Positions 40,286-53,159 of a stretch of 64,000 nucleotides of DNA are shown in pieces. The position numbers and the translations under genes were made by a program. The notes below the pieces were generated by a model. That model was not told the DNA's origin. It made no database searches and saw only the letters and a list, made by a program, of their open reading frames with translations. How positions within the stretch are numbered: the first letter of the stretch is position 1; each line of letters opens with the position of its first letter. Source of the stretch: Cladocopium goreaui (lineage: Eukaryota > Sar > Dinophyceae > Suessiales > Symbiodiniaceae); contig CAMXCT020002767.1 of NCBI GenBank assembly GCA_947184155.2, positions 23,704 to 87,703 on the forward strand, read 5' to 3'.

Positions 40286-41700
40286 ATATATATACACATA
40301 CACATTTATTACCTTTTTTTTATGCCACTTCGTTCATCCTGATGTGTCAGGTGTTTCGTTCGCACTGGCTGTTGCATCGGTGATGTACTAAAGCCAGTGT
40401 CCATCTACCATCTCAAAATTATTTGCCAGTTGCACACCAGAAGCTTGAACATTTCTTGTTCTCCTCCTGGCGAAGGCCAATTTCAGAAGTGAGACTCGCG
40501 TGTTCTTATATTTCTGTTGCCCATGATATGGTTCTGACGATCAAGTCGTGTCTTGAAATAGAAACAAAACATCAGATTCCAGTGCCTGGTAAAAGGTACT
40601 GCTTTGCGAGAACCGAAAGGTCATTTTCATTTGCATATGGTACAACTCTGGTCTATTTATCTAAAACGGTTTGGAGATCTTTGACTACTGGTACAACAAA
40701 ATTTGTCGAGTGGAAGCTCCAGCCTTCGCATTTTCCAGCTAAAGCGGGAAGATGCCTTGTGCTTGGAGCAAGATACAGGATGATTAAAAAAAAGTAGAGT
40801 GTGTTGGAAAGTGTCGGCTTTCTCATTGTCGAACAGGGATCATTAGGTACTCTGATGATGAAACCAGCGTAGATTTTCATTCTCCGTTCAAGAATTGCAC
40901 AAGCACATAGATTGTACTATACTATGCATTCGAGTCGACTTGCATATTCTCTCCATTCGGAAATTGTTTAGAATAGACAGACAGGAATTACTTTGTGAGT
41001 AGATCATATCTGCACACTGCAAATGACGGGCAAATGACCAGAACGCAATTTTGCAGCCACACAAATACCGACACCATGAACTCTGACAAATTCTGGCAAA
41101 TCTGAGAGGATCTGACAAGATCTGACAACATTTTCTGGCGGGGTCAGTTTCCACCAACGCAAGGCTGAGCCTGACGACCAGGTGAAGCGACAGACCATGA
41201 TGATGCAGGTGACGCTATTTGATACTTGAGATGTGTTTTATTTTTGTATGGGCACCGCAAGCCTTCTATTGCTCATCCTCCTTGCGCTAAGAATAAATCA
41301 AAGAGTCTTTATTTCGCAATTCTCCAATCCACTTTGATCAGTGAAGCATGTCAGATTGTGCCATTCCGTGCAGGAGCTTTTCTCCCCTTGGCCAAGAACG
41401 TGGTAGGTGATAGCTGGAAGGACCACGGCTGTACGGATCTGCTTCGAATTTTCAAAGCTAGGTCTGAAGAGATGTGAGACTGACATTCAATCCTGAGCAC
41501 TAGCATGTACACTAGCATGTAGCAACATGTAGCAACATGTGGGTATGGATCAATACCTATTAATACCATTTTTAGTGGGATGAACATCCATTTACCAGCT
41601 ATTTTGATGTTCACCAGGGGTACAAGGTTTTGACACACTGCCATGTAGCAACATGTAGCAACATGTAGCAACGTAGCAGCCAACTCTACTGCCTCTGCAG
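39506..41700. other. Rest of the right repeat, then host sequence without a clear gene
   Basis: To 40285 this is the 3' part of the duplicated unit. The ORF at 40423-40797 (124 codons, ending in poly-Lys) has no recognisable domain or splice support. Confidence 0.4.
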
Positions 41701-42026
41701 GATTGGGGAGTCACAGAAGAGAATGCGATGGCTGTGATGATGCAGGCTGCGAGCACTAGAGTCACTAGAGCACTAACTGAAGAATCTTTGTGACGGTTGC
41801 TGTATTTGAAAGAAGTATATATTTGAAAGAAGTATATAAATATGATAAGCATTGACAAGCCATAATGATAGAAGCAGTACAAGCAAAGGCTATTGTTTCA
41901 GTCTTTCACCAGCGATGTGTCGGAGAATTTGAAGGCCAGTACAGCATGTTGTTTCAGAATGTCCTAGACTTTAAAGTGAATACAACGAACATCACCGGAG
42001 GCTTGAGCTTCCCCACTCCACCATGA
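41701..42026 (+). CDS. Last two exons of an unknown gene, GC-AG intron
   Basis: Exon 41701-41745 after CTCTGCAG reads DWGVTEENAMAVMMQ and ends CAG followed by GCTGCG. Exon 41889-42026 after CAAAG continues in phase AIVSVFHQRCVGEFEGQYSM then LFQNVLDFKVNTTNITGG, ending FPTPP and TGA. The intron of 143 bp has a GC donor. The following frame at 42023-42090 (FFGEVQMMAMMSPELQPKAA) looks coding too, so the stop may be bypassed by another splice. The peptide is not recognised. Confidence 0.4.
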
Positions 42027-45000
42027 CAGCATTCTTTGGCGAGGTGCAGATGATGGCCATGATGAGCCCGGAATTGCAGCCCAAAGCGGCCAAGGCCTGT
42101 GAGTTCGGAATCGGAATGTGCAGTCTTTGTTGTGTGAGTCTTCGCTTCCTCGGCCAACTATGCTATGGAACAAGGTGCAGTGTGTCAGTGTGCCTGTCAC
42201 TGTGTCCATTGCAGAGGTGATGAACTTCTTCCAGGGGCAGGTAGGTGCATGAGCGCATCAAATTTTCGTCAGTGGAACGAAGAATTTCACCACCTGACAA
42301 GCACAAAGACCCCCAAGTGCCACAAAGCGAATCCTGTCACAAAAGTGCGCCGGGATATCATGTCAACAAGGGATTCACCCCGCAACATGTGAGATCTGGG
42401 AGCGCACTACTTGGTTGCTAATAGCTGCATTTGTGAAGCCTAGTAGCATGATGTTTCCTTTATTTTTCCTTTATTTGCAGCTTGTGGGCACCATGGTGAG
42501 GATTCCTCAAACATTTTAGCAAGTGCCTATGATGGGATGAAAAATGCATAGATGGCATAGATGTTTCATAATGACTTGGGCACAGCGTTGACCTCAAGCT
42601 AAATGCAAGCTTGTGGCTCCAGGTGAGAAATTGATTCAACAGAGACCTTCACCCATGAGCGATTCATGTCCTTCCTCCATGATCCGAGCATGATTGCTCA
42701 ACAAGAATGAACGGTGAGCAGATTGAATGAGGTACCCTGGGTTGGCTCTAGACATCTCTAGAGATGTTGGAATACTTTGATCATCTTTGATCTGATCATT
42801 AGTCTACCATGCAATTTCACAGACTCCATCAGATGCCCTGATAAGTTAAATCATAATCCTTTCAGAGTGCCCTCATCGCTGCCATGTTGGCCGCATTTGG
42901 TGCGGGCTCTCATGGCCGTTGTCAGAAGCTGACACGCTCTGCAATAGCAAGACATGTGACTTGCTCAGACATTTTCCGGACACATACTGACTTGTCGTTT
43001 TGTATGTGGCTGCCATCTGGATTGTGGCGTCTAAACCTAGATTCTTAGAGGCGCTTCAGCCCTGCAACGGAATTTTAAGTCCCTTCTTCTAGGCAGAATC
43101 TCATAGAGAGGTATCATGAAGGCATTTAAGGCAAAGACTTAGGGACTTGCACGTATGCCAAGTCTACATTGTGAAAAAAGAGCATGGCAGACATTGGTAG
43201 ACGGTCAAGCAGTCAAGCGGTGTTTGTCGGCTTCGCCCAGGATATTCGGCCAGCGCAGCCGGAGTTTTCGCTGCCAGTTCTGCCAGCACTTGGAGTCACT
43301 TTGCAGGCTGCTGGTGTGGCAGTGTAGTGCAATGCAGTGCATAGGGTTGCAGGATTTTCCAGGAGTTTCCAATACCGTCAATAACCTGCACCTGCTGATG
43401 GTTGCCAGCCCTTATATAAAATATAAAGATTATTAAAGATCTTTAACTCAATACGAAGGAAGTCACCACAAACGTATCGGGCGCTTCAGTGCTTCCCCAT
43501 TTTAGGCAGTGCGAAAGGCTCGCAAAGCAGCAAGAAGGACGGCAATGCGTAGTGAAAAGACGCTGCGAGAGCAGGCAAGGATTGGCGATTGACCTGGGGC
43601 TGAGGGAACGAGCATCCATAAGCAAAGGCTGTTTTGGTGTTCACCAGGGGGCTTTGACCCATACGGAAGTAGTTTCTGAAAGTATCAAAAGCATAGCTCG
43701 TGGTGGACACATATGGCTGCACTTTTGTTCCTCGTGGCTGCTGGAGAGTTCCTAGGCTGAGCAAATAGCCAGCGACAGAGCTGCTCTGCGCATGGGACCA
43801 GGAGGCTTAGAGAGTGTGGTTCCGCAGGCTGGGAAAGGGGAAACGGAATTGGAAACAAAGACGACCCAAGATTCAGGCACTTTTACAATTGAACAGTTTT
43901 ATTGCATGTTGCCTCAATTTAAGTTGAACCGATCCTACTGAGGTTTGAACGGGCTTTAATTTGTTGGTTGTATTTAAGATGGATATATATACTCCAGCCC
44001 TCTCGAATGTGAATTCAAACCAACGCTGACATTGAAGCAATCGGCCTCTTCACAGCTGAAGGCTGAACGGGAGCAGCTTGCTCAACAAGCAGATACTCTT
44101 TCGCCCTTCAGGCAGCGCAAAGAGCAGTTTGAGTTTGGCTCGTCATCGCTATTTGTACTCACTAACCTACAATTGGAAGGCGCTTGTAGGAAGGAAAAAA
44201 GGGCAGTAGGCGCGAGTCAATTGAAGTCAACCTCAGGAGTGCCTTTTGGCTGTCTGTGCAGGAAAGGCGTCATCTTTGCTGCATTTCTCCTCCTTTTCGG
44301 TGGCTTTCAAGATGGGTTCCTAAGATGAATCCGGAGATCTGTCTTTTGTGAGGACGAATGACTGAAACACATGGTATTATGCGGTGGTTTGACAGTTCCA
44401 TGTTTTTGCAAGAACCTTGAAGAAAGCGCAGTTGGCGAAGACGTTGTGACAAACAAAAATCTGTCAATGCTTGAATTTGGACTGACGATAGGATGGCACC
44501 ATTGGTGTTTCTACCGAGGTTCTGGCTTGTGGTTCAACCCAAGCTGACGTCTCTTGGGCTTTTGCAGGTTGTTCGCACTGAAGAATCTCAGAGCTCCTCC
44601 ATTCTGCTGGTCATTCTCATCCTGGCTGTTGGAGCAGGTACCGGAATTTCAATTGACTCCCATTCCCATGCTTGGCAAATCTTGGCAAGACTCGAGTTGC
44701 TCCCAAGTCCTTGCGCTCCGCATGAGTTTGCTGCATTGTGATGCTTTGCTTCTAGGCCTACTGTATGTCGGAACGGTTCTCTTGAAGCCGGCACCCTTGC
44801 CATCCTTGGAAGATGTGCTACAAGAGGAAGAGACACGAGAGGAGGCCTTGTGTTTCATAGAAATTGCACATTTCACCGCCAGTTGTTGGCTCTTGCATTG
44901 TGCAATGGGTCAAAGACGGACAAAACACAGATCAGAGGCGCAAACAATGGGGCAGCCACCAGCAATGGTTGTGGGTTCCTGGCAGGCGAGGAAAGAGCTG

Positions 45001-45613
45001 CAGCTCGCACGATTGTCAGGAAGGTGTCACAGTTGCAATCCAATTTTCACAAGCATGTTGTCATGTTGTCCCCAGGGCAAATCATTTCAAGTGGGTTTCA
45101 ATTGGTTATTGTTTTCAACTTTTCCGGATGTCCGAAGTGAACGCAGGATGACAATAATAAAGTGAGTGACTACACGGTTTCAGGTTGCTTTTAAGGGGCC
45201 AAATGAATATATCATGAAAGCACGGGCAAATTATCATCTTTCAATGATTTTTTCAAGGTGGTACTATGGCATGAATTTGGGCCAGAGCTACGAGATTAGC
45301 AACAACCAGGGAGAGTGGTGCTTTTCAGAAGAGCTGGCTGGACGCAAATGCAGCTGCACTTTGAGAATCGTTGGCAGCTGGGTTGCTAGTCACAGGATAC
45401 TGCTATTTGTCGGTAGAAGGGGCTTTATTCTTGATTCTTGATGATTCATCCCCTAGACATCTTTCACTTCTTTCTCTATCTTCCTTTGATATATATTAAT
45501 ATATACGTATATATATATATTCTGTAAAATACACACACACACATCTCAGTCGATATATGATATACACAAATTGCTTTGCCTTTCTGCGCCACATGCTTGT
45601 ATAAATATATATG

Positions 45614-45645
<32 letters not shown>

Positions 45646-46260
45646 CATACCACCTAGCGATGCCTGCTCAGATCCCCAAAGAATTGTAGAAGGCCAAGAA
45701 GATGACGGTCGCACTAGGCACCCATCACACCCATCACATCTCATCGCACCCCACATCCAGCAACCGTGTGCAAATCCTGCGACTGACTGAGACACCTCCC
45801 GATTCAAAGCAAATGTATCTCAAACGCGTGCTGTGACCCCCTGGAACAGGAACGTTCTGTGGTCCAAGTCAAGTCAAACGCGGATGCTTCACGCTGTGTG
45901 CGCGACACAATCTAACCTGTACATGTTGCCTCTAACTCATGCACGCCGGCATCGCCGGCATCTTCACAATTCACTCACACGATATGTTAACTTGCCAGTT
46001 CTCTGCAAGTCTGGTCAACAGAATGCCATTGGCAAATGCCATGCAAGCGCGGAGACTTCAGTTCCAATAAGATAATGTTGGCTTGAAGCCACCTCCAGTG
46101 GTTTGCCGGGGAACGCTGCAATGGATTGCTTAGCTTGATTGGCATGCCTTTACCCCCTGTTGACATATTATTCTGATTCATGTTCCGCTTGAATCCTCAG
46201 ATGTTGCCTCTTTCAAGCCATCGACAAATATCGAAATTTCATATGGATTGAAGATGATTG
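42027..46260. other. Host sequence with scattered weak exon candidates
   Basis: Possible exons are about 42866-42928 (SALIAAMLAAFGAGSHGR), 43192-43326 (VFVGFAQDIRPAQPEFSLPV), 44570-44640 with a hydrophobic run (SSSILLVILILAVGAG), 44760-44850 (KPAPLPSLEDVLQEEETREE) and 45190-45440. None has two good splice sites and a recognisable family. AT microsatellites lie at 45488-45535 and 45600-45655. Confidence 0.35.
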
Positions 46261-46263
46261 GAG

Positions 46264-46407
46264 GTTCATGGGGATCTGGTAGATGAGAAGGGCGAAGAAG
46301 TGGGGCTGATCCGGCTTCGTCGGACCACTGGCAACAGCGTCGTGTCCAATCTCAAGGTCCCGGGCTCAACGACTTGGGGAAATCCCAATGAAGCCATTGG
46401 GTGGTGA
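46264..46407 (+). CDS. Possible exon, protein unknown
   Basis: After a GGAG acceptor-like site the frame reads VHGDLVDEKGEEVGLIRLRR then TTGNSVVSNLKVPGSTTWG and ends at TGA. A beta-rich, balanced composition suggests coding, but the family is unknown and the boundaries are uncertain. Confidence 0.33.
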   Translation, partial: VHGDLVDEKGEEVGLIRLRRTTGNSVVSNLKVPGSTTWGNPNEAIGW

Positions 46408-47345
46408 CGAGATCAGTGGCATCCTGGTGCTCCTACATTCCATCCAGAAGAGAGTCCTTCAGTTGAACCCCCAAATCTTTCACACTCAAAGCTCCTTTCA
46501 GATGGTTTTTGTTTCCAGTTGGAACAAAAGCCAGGAGTGTGCATGTCAGAATCGTTTTCCAGCACCCGCCAAGTAGTCGCTAGGTCACTAGGTTGAGTTG
46601 GTCCACGACACTCTCCATTTTCCAGGGGCAGTTCATCTGAGTTGCTAAACCAGAGATGAACTGCCTCATTTTTCTTCGGAGTAAATGGACTGAAGCAGCA
46701 TGTTCACTTGAGTCAAGTTGAGCTTCAAGGCGCAGGCAGGCTGTAGCCTCGTGCAAAAATTAGCTGAAGCTGTGGCAATCCTGATCAGAATTACGTGAGT
46801 TCTCAAAAAGGAATGACGATTATTAACAATTTATGAATATTTCTTGACTCAAGTTGGAATGCAACATCGAAGCTGCTGAAAGACAACCCTCAAAGGGGGC
46901 AGCACTCAAGCGCAAGTAGTTCACACGAACAAAAGCTCTTCGTGCAGAGGAGAACATCCTCAGCCCAAACACGGTGGGACGCACACGTGAAAATAGAGGG
47001 GCATGCGCTTGGCCTGCAGTAAATGTCCAACGGCTTGATTGTGGCAGCATGTTTTGTTTCTTTTTGTCCGAAACACCTTCCATGTACCGTGGTGAGGTAT
47101 CTACTGTATGCGGTTGGTTAGCACTGCCATCATGTGCTGGCTCGGTCTTGTACCCGCAGAATTTGTATGCATAGAACTCTCACAGACCAGACTAACGTAG
47201 ATTCCCAGTGTGCAGTGTTTGCAGCAGTGCCACAACAAGCAGGTAGATCGTGAATTGCTTGGCCCAACAGCCCGACATTGCCAGGATTCTGGCCAAGCAT
47301 TGTCAATGCAGAACCGATTTTATGGTGTGAGTTGTGAGTAGTACT
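46408..47345. other. No gene recognised; left flank of the satellite
   Basis: A minus-strand ORF at 46823-47083 (86 codons) is Arg/Ser-rich without a recognisable domain. The unique sequence ends at about 47345, where the 64-bp satellite starts. Confidence 0.4.
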
Positions 47346-49670
47346 CACTCTCAGTTGCAAAGCTTGTACAGACCGCAGAGCGAAGGCTTCACACCCAAAC
47401 TGACACCTATAGAATGCCCTGCAAAGCTTGTACAGACCGCAGAGCGAAGGCTTCACACCCAAACTGCCACCTATAAAATGCCCTGCAAAGCTTGTACAGA
47501 CCGCAGAGCGAAGGCTTCACACCCAAACTGCCACCTATGAAATTCCCTGCAAAGCTTGTGCAGACCACAGAGCGAAGGCTTCACACCCAAACTGACACCT
47601 ATAAAATGCCCTGCAAAGCTTGTACAGACCGCAGAGCGAAGGCTTCACACCGAGCGAAGGCTTCACACCCAAACTGCCGCCTATAAAATGCTTTGCAAAG
47701 CTTGTACAGACCGCAGAGCGAAGGCTTCACACCCAAACTGACACCTAAAAGCCTATAAAATGTCCTGCAAAGCTTGTGCAGACCGCAGAGCGAAGGCTTC
47801 ACACCCAAACTGCCACCTATAAAAAGCGAAGGCTTCACACCCAAACTGACACCTATAAAATGCACTGCAAAGCTTGTGCAGATTTTAGAGCGAAGGCTTC
47901 ACACCCAAACTGCCACCTATAAAATGCCCTGCAAAGCTTGTGCAGATTTCAGAGCGAAGGCTTCACACCCAAACTGACACCTATAAAATGCCCTGCAAAG
48001 CTTGTGCAGATTTCAGAGCAGAGGCTTCACACCCAAACTGCCACCTGTAAAATGCAGTGCAAAGCTTGTACAGACCGCAGAGCGAAGGCTTCACACCCAA
48101 ACTGACACCTATAAAACGCCCTGCAAAGCTTGTGCAGCTTTCAGACCTATAAAATGCCCTGCAAAGCTTGTACAGACTGCAGAGCGAAGGCTTCACACCC
48201 AAACTGACACCTATAAAATGCCCTGCAAAGCTTGTGCAGATTTCAGAGCGAAGGCTTCACACCCAAACTGCCACCTATAAAAAGCCTTGCAAAGCTTGTA
48301 CAGACCGCAGAGCGAAGGCTTCACACCCAAACTGCCACCTATAAAATGCCCTGCAAAGCTTGTGCAGATTTCAGAGCAAAGGCTTCACACGCAAACTGCC
48401 ACCTATAAAATGCCATGCAAAGCTTGTACAGACCGCAGAGCGACGGCTTCACACCCAAACTGACACCTATAAAATGCCCTGCAAAGCTTGTACAGACTGC
48501 AGAGCGAAGGCTTCACACCCAAACTGACACCTATAAAATGCCCTGCAAAGCTTGTACAGACCGCAGAGCGAAGGCTTCACACCCAAACTGACACCTATAG
48601 AATGCCCTGCAAAGCTTGTACAGACCGCAGAGCGAAGGCTTCACACCCAAACTGCCACCTATAAAATGCCCTGCAAAGCTTGTACAGACCGCAGAGCGAA
48701 GGCTTCACACCCAAACTGCCACCTATGAAATTCCCTGCAAAGCTTGTGCAGATTTCAGAGCGAAGGCTTCACACCCAAACTGACACCTATAAAATGCCTT
48801 GCAAAGCTTGTACAGACCGCAGAGCGAAGGCTTCACACCCAAACTGCCGCTATAAAATGCTTTGCGAAGCTTGTACAGACTGCAGAGCGGAGGCTTCACA
48901 CCCAAACTGACACTTGTAAAATGCCCTGCAAAGCTTGTGCAGATTTCAGAGCGAAGGCTTCACACCCAAACTGACACCTATAAAATGCCTTGCAAAGCTT
49001 GTACAGACCGCAGAGCGAAGGCTTCACACCCAAACTGCCGCTATAAAATGCATTGCAAAGCTTGTACAGACCGCAAAGCGAAGGCTTCACACCCAAACTG
49101 ACACCTATAAAACGCCGTGCAAAGTTTGTGCAGATTTCAGAGCGAAGGCTTCACACCCAATATGAAATGCCCTGCAAAGCTTGTACAGACCGAAGAGCGA
49201 AGGCTTCACACCCAAACTGCCGCCTATAAAATGCTTTGCAAAGCTTGTACAGACCGCAGAGCGAAGGCTTCACACCCAAACTGACACCTATAAAATGCCC
49301 TGCAAAGCTTGTGCAGATTTCAGAGCGAAGGCTTCACACCCAAACTGCGACCTATAAAATGCATTGCAAACCTCGTACAGACCGCAAAGCGAAGGCTTCA
49401 CACCCAAACTGCCGCCTATAAAATGCTTTGCAAAGCTTGTACAGACCGAAGAGCGAAGTCTTCACACCAAACTGCCACCTATAAAATGCACTGCAATGCT
49501 TGTAAAGTCGAAGAGCGAAAACTTCACACCCAAACTGCCGCACTGCCGCCTATAAAATGCCTTGCAAAGCTTGTACAGACCGCAGAGCGAAGGCTTCACA
49601 CCCAAACTGCCACCTATAAAATGCAAAGCTTGTACAGACCGAAGAGCGAAGGCTTCACACCCAAACTGCC
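47346..49670. repeat. 64-bp satellite array (about 36 units)
   Basis: The consensus unit contains GCAAAGCTTGTACAGACCGC, AGAGCGAAGGCTTCACACCC and AAACTGCCACCTATAAAATG. Units differ by TGTACAGACCGC against TGTGCAGATTTC and by CTGCC against CTGAC, so two subtypes are interspersed. The period of 64 shifts the frame each unit, giving long patchwork ORFs (up to about 120 codons) that I do not regard as genes. Partial units occur (for example near 47650, 47825 and 48145). Nearly all units carry a HindIII site and a TATAAAA motif. Confidence 0.95.
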
Positions 49671-50430
49671 GGGATGATATTGGAAAAAAATCTAAGACCC
49701 TGGAACAAAAATATAAATTTACTGGAAACACAATTTCAGGTTCCCCTCATCCTTTGGTCCCCTGGTCCTCTGGTCCTTTGGTCCCCTGGTCCTCTGGTCC
49801 CCTGGTCCTCTGGTCCCCTGGTCCTCTGGTCCCCTGGTCCTTTGGTCCCTTGGTCCCCTGGTCCCTTGGTACTCTGGTCCCTGGGTCCTCTTGATCCCCT
49901 GGTCCCTTACCCTCCTCATCCTGGTCCTTTACCCTTCTCATCCTTTGATCTCCCAAGTACACTCTGCCCAACCTGAAATAGATCCAAAACTAACTCTAGA
50001 CAATATGCTGCAAATAACATGAAATGCTGCAGATAACCCCCTGCGTAATACAGATGCTGGCTCCAAGATGCTGCGAGCACGGTGCAAACAAGGGATTCAA
50101 GGCCAAAACACTTTAAATACCATGCAAATTGCATAATTAAGTTCCAAAACCCTGCAAATATTCTAAAAATAAGAGATTTCAGCTGCATAAAACTGAATTA
50201 TTCAAGGCCAGAACTCTTTAAATATCATGCAATTGCATGTTTAAGTGCCCAAACCCTGCACATATTGTACAAATAAGAGATTTCAGTTGCAAAAAGGTTC
50301 AAAGTACAGATTCTTAAGTTTTTCTTTCCAGTGTCTTAAGTTTTTTTTCCAGTGTGGAGAGTAGGGGTGAGCGTTAATTTTTTTCCAGTAGTCAAAAGTT
50401 TTTTTTCTTCCCAGCGTCTACCCGGTGCAA
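49671..50430. repeat. Satellite spacer, copy 1, with CTGGTCC minisatellite
   Basis: Begins GGGATGATATTGG. A minisatellite of units like CCTCTGGTCCCCTGGT spans about 49742-49912. It is followed by about 500 bp of unique sequence, including a weak internal repeat (AAATAAGAGATTTCAG at about 50168 and 50272). Copy 2 is at 50827-51574. Copy 1 has one extra 16-bp minisatellite unit. Confidence 0.9.
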
Positions 50431-50826
50431 ACTGCCACCTAAAAAATACAATGCAAACCTTGTACAGACCGAAGAGCGAAGGCTTCACACCCAAACTGCC
50501 ACCTATAAAATGCATTGCAAAGCTCGTACAGACCGCAAAGCGAAGGCTTCACACCCAAACTGCCGCCTATAAAATGCTTTGCAAAGCTTGTACAGACCGA
50601 AGAGCGAAGGCTTCACACCAAACTGCCACCTATAAAATACCCTGCAAAGCTTGTAAAGTCGAAGCGCGAAAACTTCACACCCAAACTGCCGCACTGCCGC
50701 CTATAAAATGCCTTGCAAAGCTTGTACAGACCGCAGAGCGAAGGCTTCACACCCAAACTGCCACCTATAAAATGCCCTGCAAAGCTTGTACAGACCGAAG
50801 AGCGAAGGCTTCACACCCAAACTGCC
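50431..50826. repeat. 64-bp satellite, second block
   Basis: Six to seven units of the satellite. The same sequence of variant units (including GTAAAGTCGAAG and the doubled CTGCCGCACTGCCGCC) is found at about 49350-49670, showing that the array end and spacer were duplicated together. Confidence 0.92.
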
Positions 50827-51735
50827 GGGATGATATTGGAAAAAAATCTAAGACCCTGGAACAAAAATATAAATTTACTGGAAACACAATTTCAGGTTCC
50901 CCTCATCCTTTGGTCCCCTGGTCCTCTGGTCCTTTGGTCCCCTGGTCCTCTGGTCCCCTGGTCCTCTGGTCCCCTGGTCCTTTGGTCCCTTGGTCCCCTG
51001 GTCCCTTGGTACCCTGGTCCCTGGGTCCTCTTGATCCCCTGGTCCCTTACCCTCCTCATCCTGGTCCTTTACCCTTCTCATCCTTTGATCTCCCAAGTAC
51101 ACTCTAACCAACCTGAAATAGATCCAAAACTAACTCTAGACAATATGCTGCAAATAACATAAAATGCTGCAGATAACCCCCTGTGTAATACAGATGCTGG
51201 CCCCAAGATGCTGCGAGCACGGTGCAAACAAGGGATTCAAGGCCAAAACACTTTAAATACCATGCAAATTGCATAATTAAGTTCCAAAACCCTGCAAATA
51301 TTCTAAAAATAAGAGATTTCAGCTGCATAAAACTGAATTATTCAAGGCCAGAACTCTTTAAATATCATGCAATTGCATGTTTAAGTGCCCAAACCCTGCA
51401 CATATTGTACAAATAAGAGATTTCAGTTGCAAAAAGGTTCAAAGTACAGATTCTTAAGTTTTTCTTTCCAGTGTCTTAAGTTTTTTTTTTCCCAGTGTGG
51501 AGAGTAGGGGTGAGCGTTAATTTTTTCCAGTAGTCAAAAGTTTTTTTTCTTCCCAGCGTCTACCCGGTGCAAACTGCCACCTAAAAAATACAATGCAAAC
51601 CTTGTACAGACCGAAGAGCGAAGGCTTCACACCCAAATTGCCACCTATAAAATGCCCTGCAAAGCTTAGACAGACCGCAGAGCGAAGGCTTCACACCCAA
51701 ACTGCCACGTATAAAATGTCCTGCAAAACTTTTAT
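50827..51735. repeat. Satellite spacer, copy 2, and last satellite units
   Basis: 50827-51574 repeats 49671-50430 almost base for base. It is followed by about two and a half 64-bp units, which decay at about 51735 into AT-rich DNA. Together with the preceding block this makes a higher-order period of about 1.15 kb. Confidence 0.9.
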
Positions 51736-52190
51736 AGATTTGGATTTAGCCGCAATACAACATATTTTGGCACGACATATTTTAGTTATCCTTTTTGTGA
51801 AATTTCCAAATATATATTTTTTAATATAATATTATTTTTTATATTTTCCAATATTGAAATATATTCTAGCATATTTTATTATATATTTATATTTAATTAA
51901 ATTTATAAATAAAAATATTTATGTTTATATTACTACTAATATTACGATCTAGCCTGACCCAGAGCGCGTGCGCGCAGTTTCTCGAGGCCACTTTTCCCAA
52001 AAATCTGCTACTTTTTTGGGAAAATTGGCGAATACAAACTTAGTCTGCGCGAATACAAACTAAGTCTGTGCTTCCTGAGCCCCCTGCGCAGAGGTCGAAA
52101 TTTTACTATTATTTTGGGAAAATCATTTTTGATTTTCCCAAAAAAGTGATACTTTTTTGGGAAAAATTCTCTTCAGTCAGTGTCCCACTA
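51736..52190. other. AT-rich stretch and hairpins
   Basis: 51760-51945 is almost pure A/T. At 52000-52170 TTTTGGGAAAATC and GATTTTCCCAAAA form an inverted repeat around ATTTTT, and the motif CTTTTTTGGGAAAA occurs twice more. No gene is visible. Confidence 0.6.
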
Positions 52191-52250
52191 AGCAAATGCA
52201 GTACGGTCGGTCAGGGTCGGTCGGGGGTTCGATTCCCCCCTGGTCCAGTG
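52190..52250 (+). ncRNA. tRNA-derived fragment (T-arm and Pol III B box)
   Basis: GGGGG-TTCGATT-CCCCC at 52223-52239 is a perfect tRNA T-arm, and GGTTCGATTCC at 52226 matches the Pol III B box. The seven bases TGGTCCA follow as an acceptor 3' half, but no matching 5' acceptor, D-arm or anticodon arm could be folded upstream. It is most likely a decayed tRNA or the head of a tRNA-derived SINE. Confidence 0.4.
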
Positions 52251-52965
52251 TCGCTCGGTATTCAGTTGTGTTTGAGCATGTGTCTTCTGGGTTTCCCCCG
52301 TAGTCTCTGTTTTTTGTGCGATTATGATTGCAGAGTGCAAGAGAAAATTAGCCGTTTCCGTCATCGCGAAACGACTTGCTAGGAGTTTCAGAGCTCCAGT
52401 TCCGATGCATGTACGTGTATACGCAAGTATACAAAGGTAGAGATGGGAGACCCGATCTGACAAGTGCCTCGAACATTATGCTCACTTCTAGCTGACATTT
52501 GCCCGATGATGAAAGGCGCAAGTCCAGCTGTGGGATTTCTTCTGGTAGCTGTGTCGCTAAGATATTTGTTTAAAGGCCTCATGATGTTTGCGAAGTTGGG
52601 GAATCTGGATCCTGAGTGAAAGCTGGCAGAGAAACTGTATATAAGCGTTTGGAATAGTGAGACTCTACTTCTTGACCAATCTCATGCATAATTAAACTTG
52701 AATCTAGCGGGGAGGGTGCATCTATTTTATCGAAGGAAGTTTGGAAGATGAAAAGCAGAGATGGAAAGAGTCAGAGAAGAGAAGAAAAGAGAATGTTTGT
52801 GCAGATTGCTTTGGCCACACTCACATATGCCGTTGCGGTACGGCCCTCCTCATTGACCATGCTATTCATGTCATTGTCGTTCTTGCCTGTTGTTCTTCTG
52901 GTTGTTGGTGGTGTTCTTGGTGCTGGTGGTCGTGGCGGAAGTCGTAGTGTTGGTGTTGGTGTTAC
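52251..52965. other. No gene recognised
   Basis: Unique sequence with short open frames only; left flank of the GTT-rich tract and assembly gap. Confidence 0.4.
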
Positions 52966-53108
52966 TATTGTTTCTTTCTTTCTTTCTTTCTTTGTTTTTA
53001 TGTTCGTTTGTTTTTGTTTGTTTTTGTTTGTTGTTGTTTGTTTGTTTGTTTGTTTGTTTGTTTGTTTGTTTGTTGTTGTTGTTGTTGTTGCGGTTGTTGT
53101 TGTTGCGG

Positions 53109-53159
<51 letters not shown>

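Noticed and set aside
47334..49677. Chains of ORFs over the 64-bp satellite, up to about 120 codons
   Set aside because: They arise from the period of 64 shifting through three frames; the peptide is only the translated repeat.
49719..50188. Asp/Arg/Gly repeat ORFs on the minus strand
   Set aside because: Shadows of the CTGGTCC minisatellite.
47346..51735. CRISPR-like array
   Set aside because: Units are contiguous 64-bp tandem copies without unique spacers, and the genome is eukaryotic.
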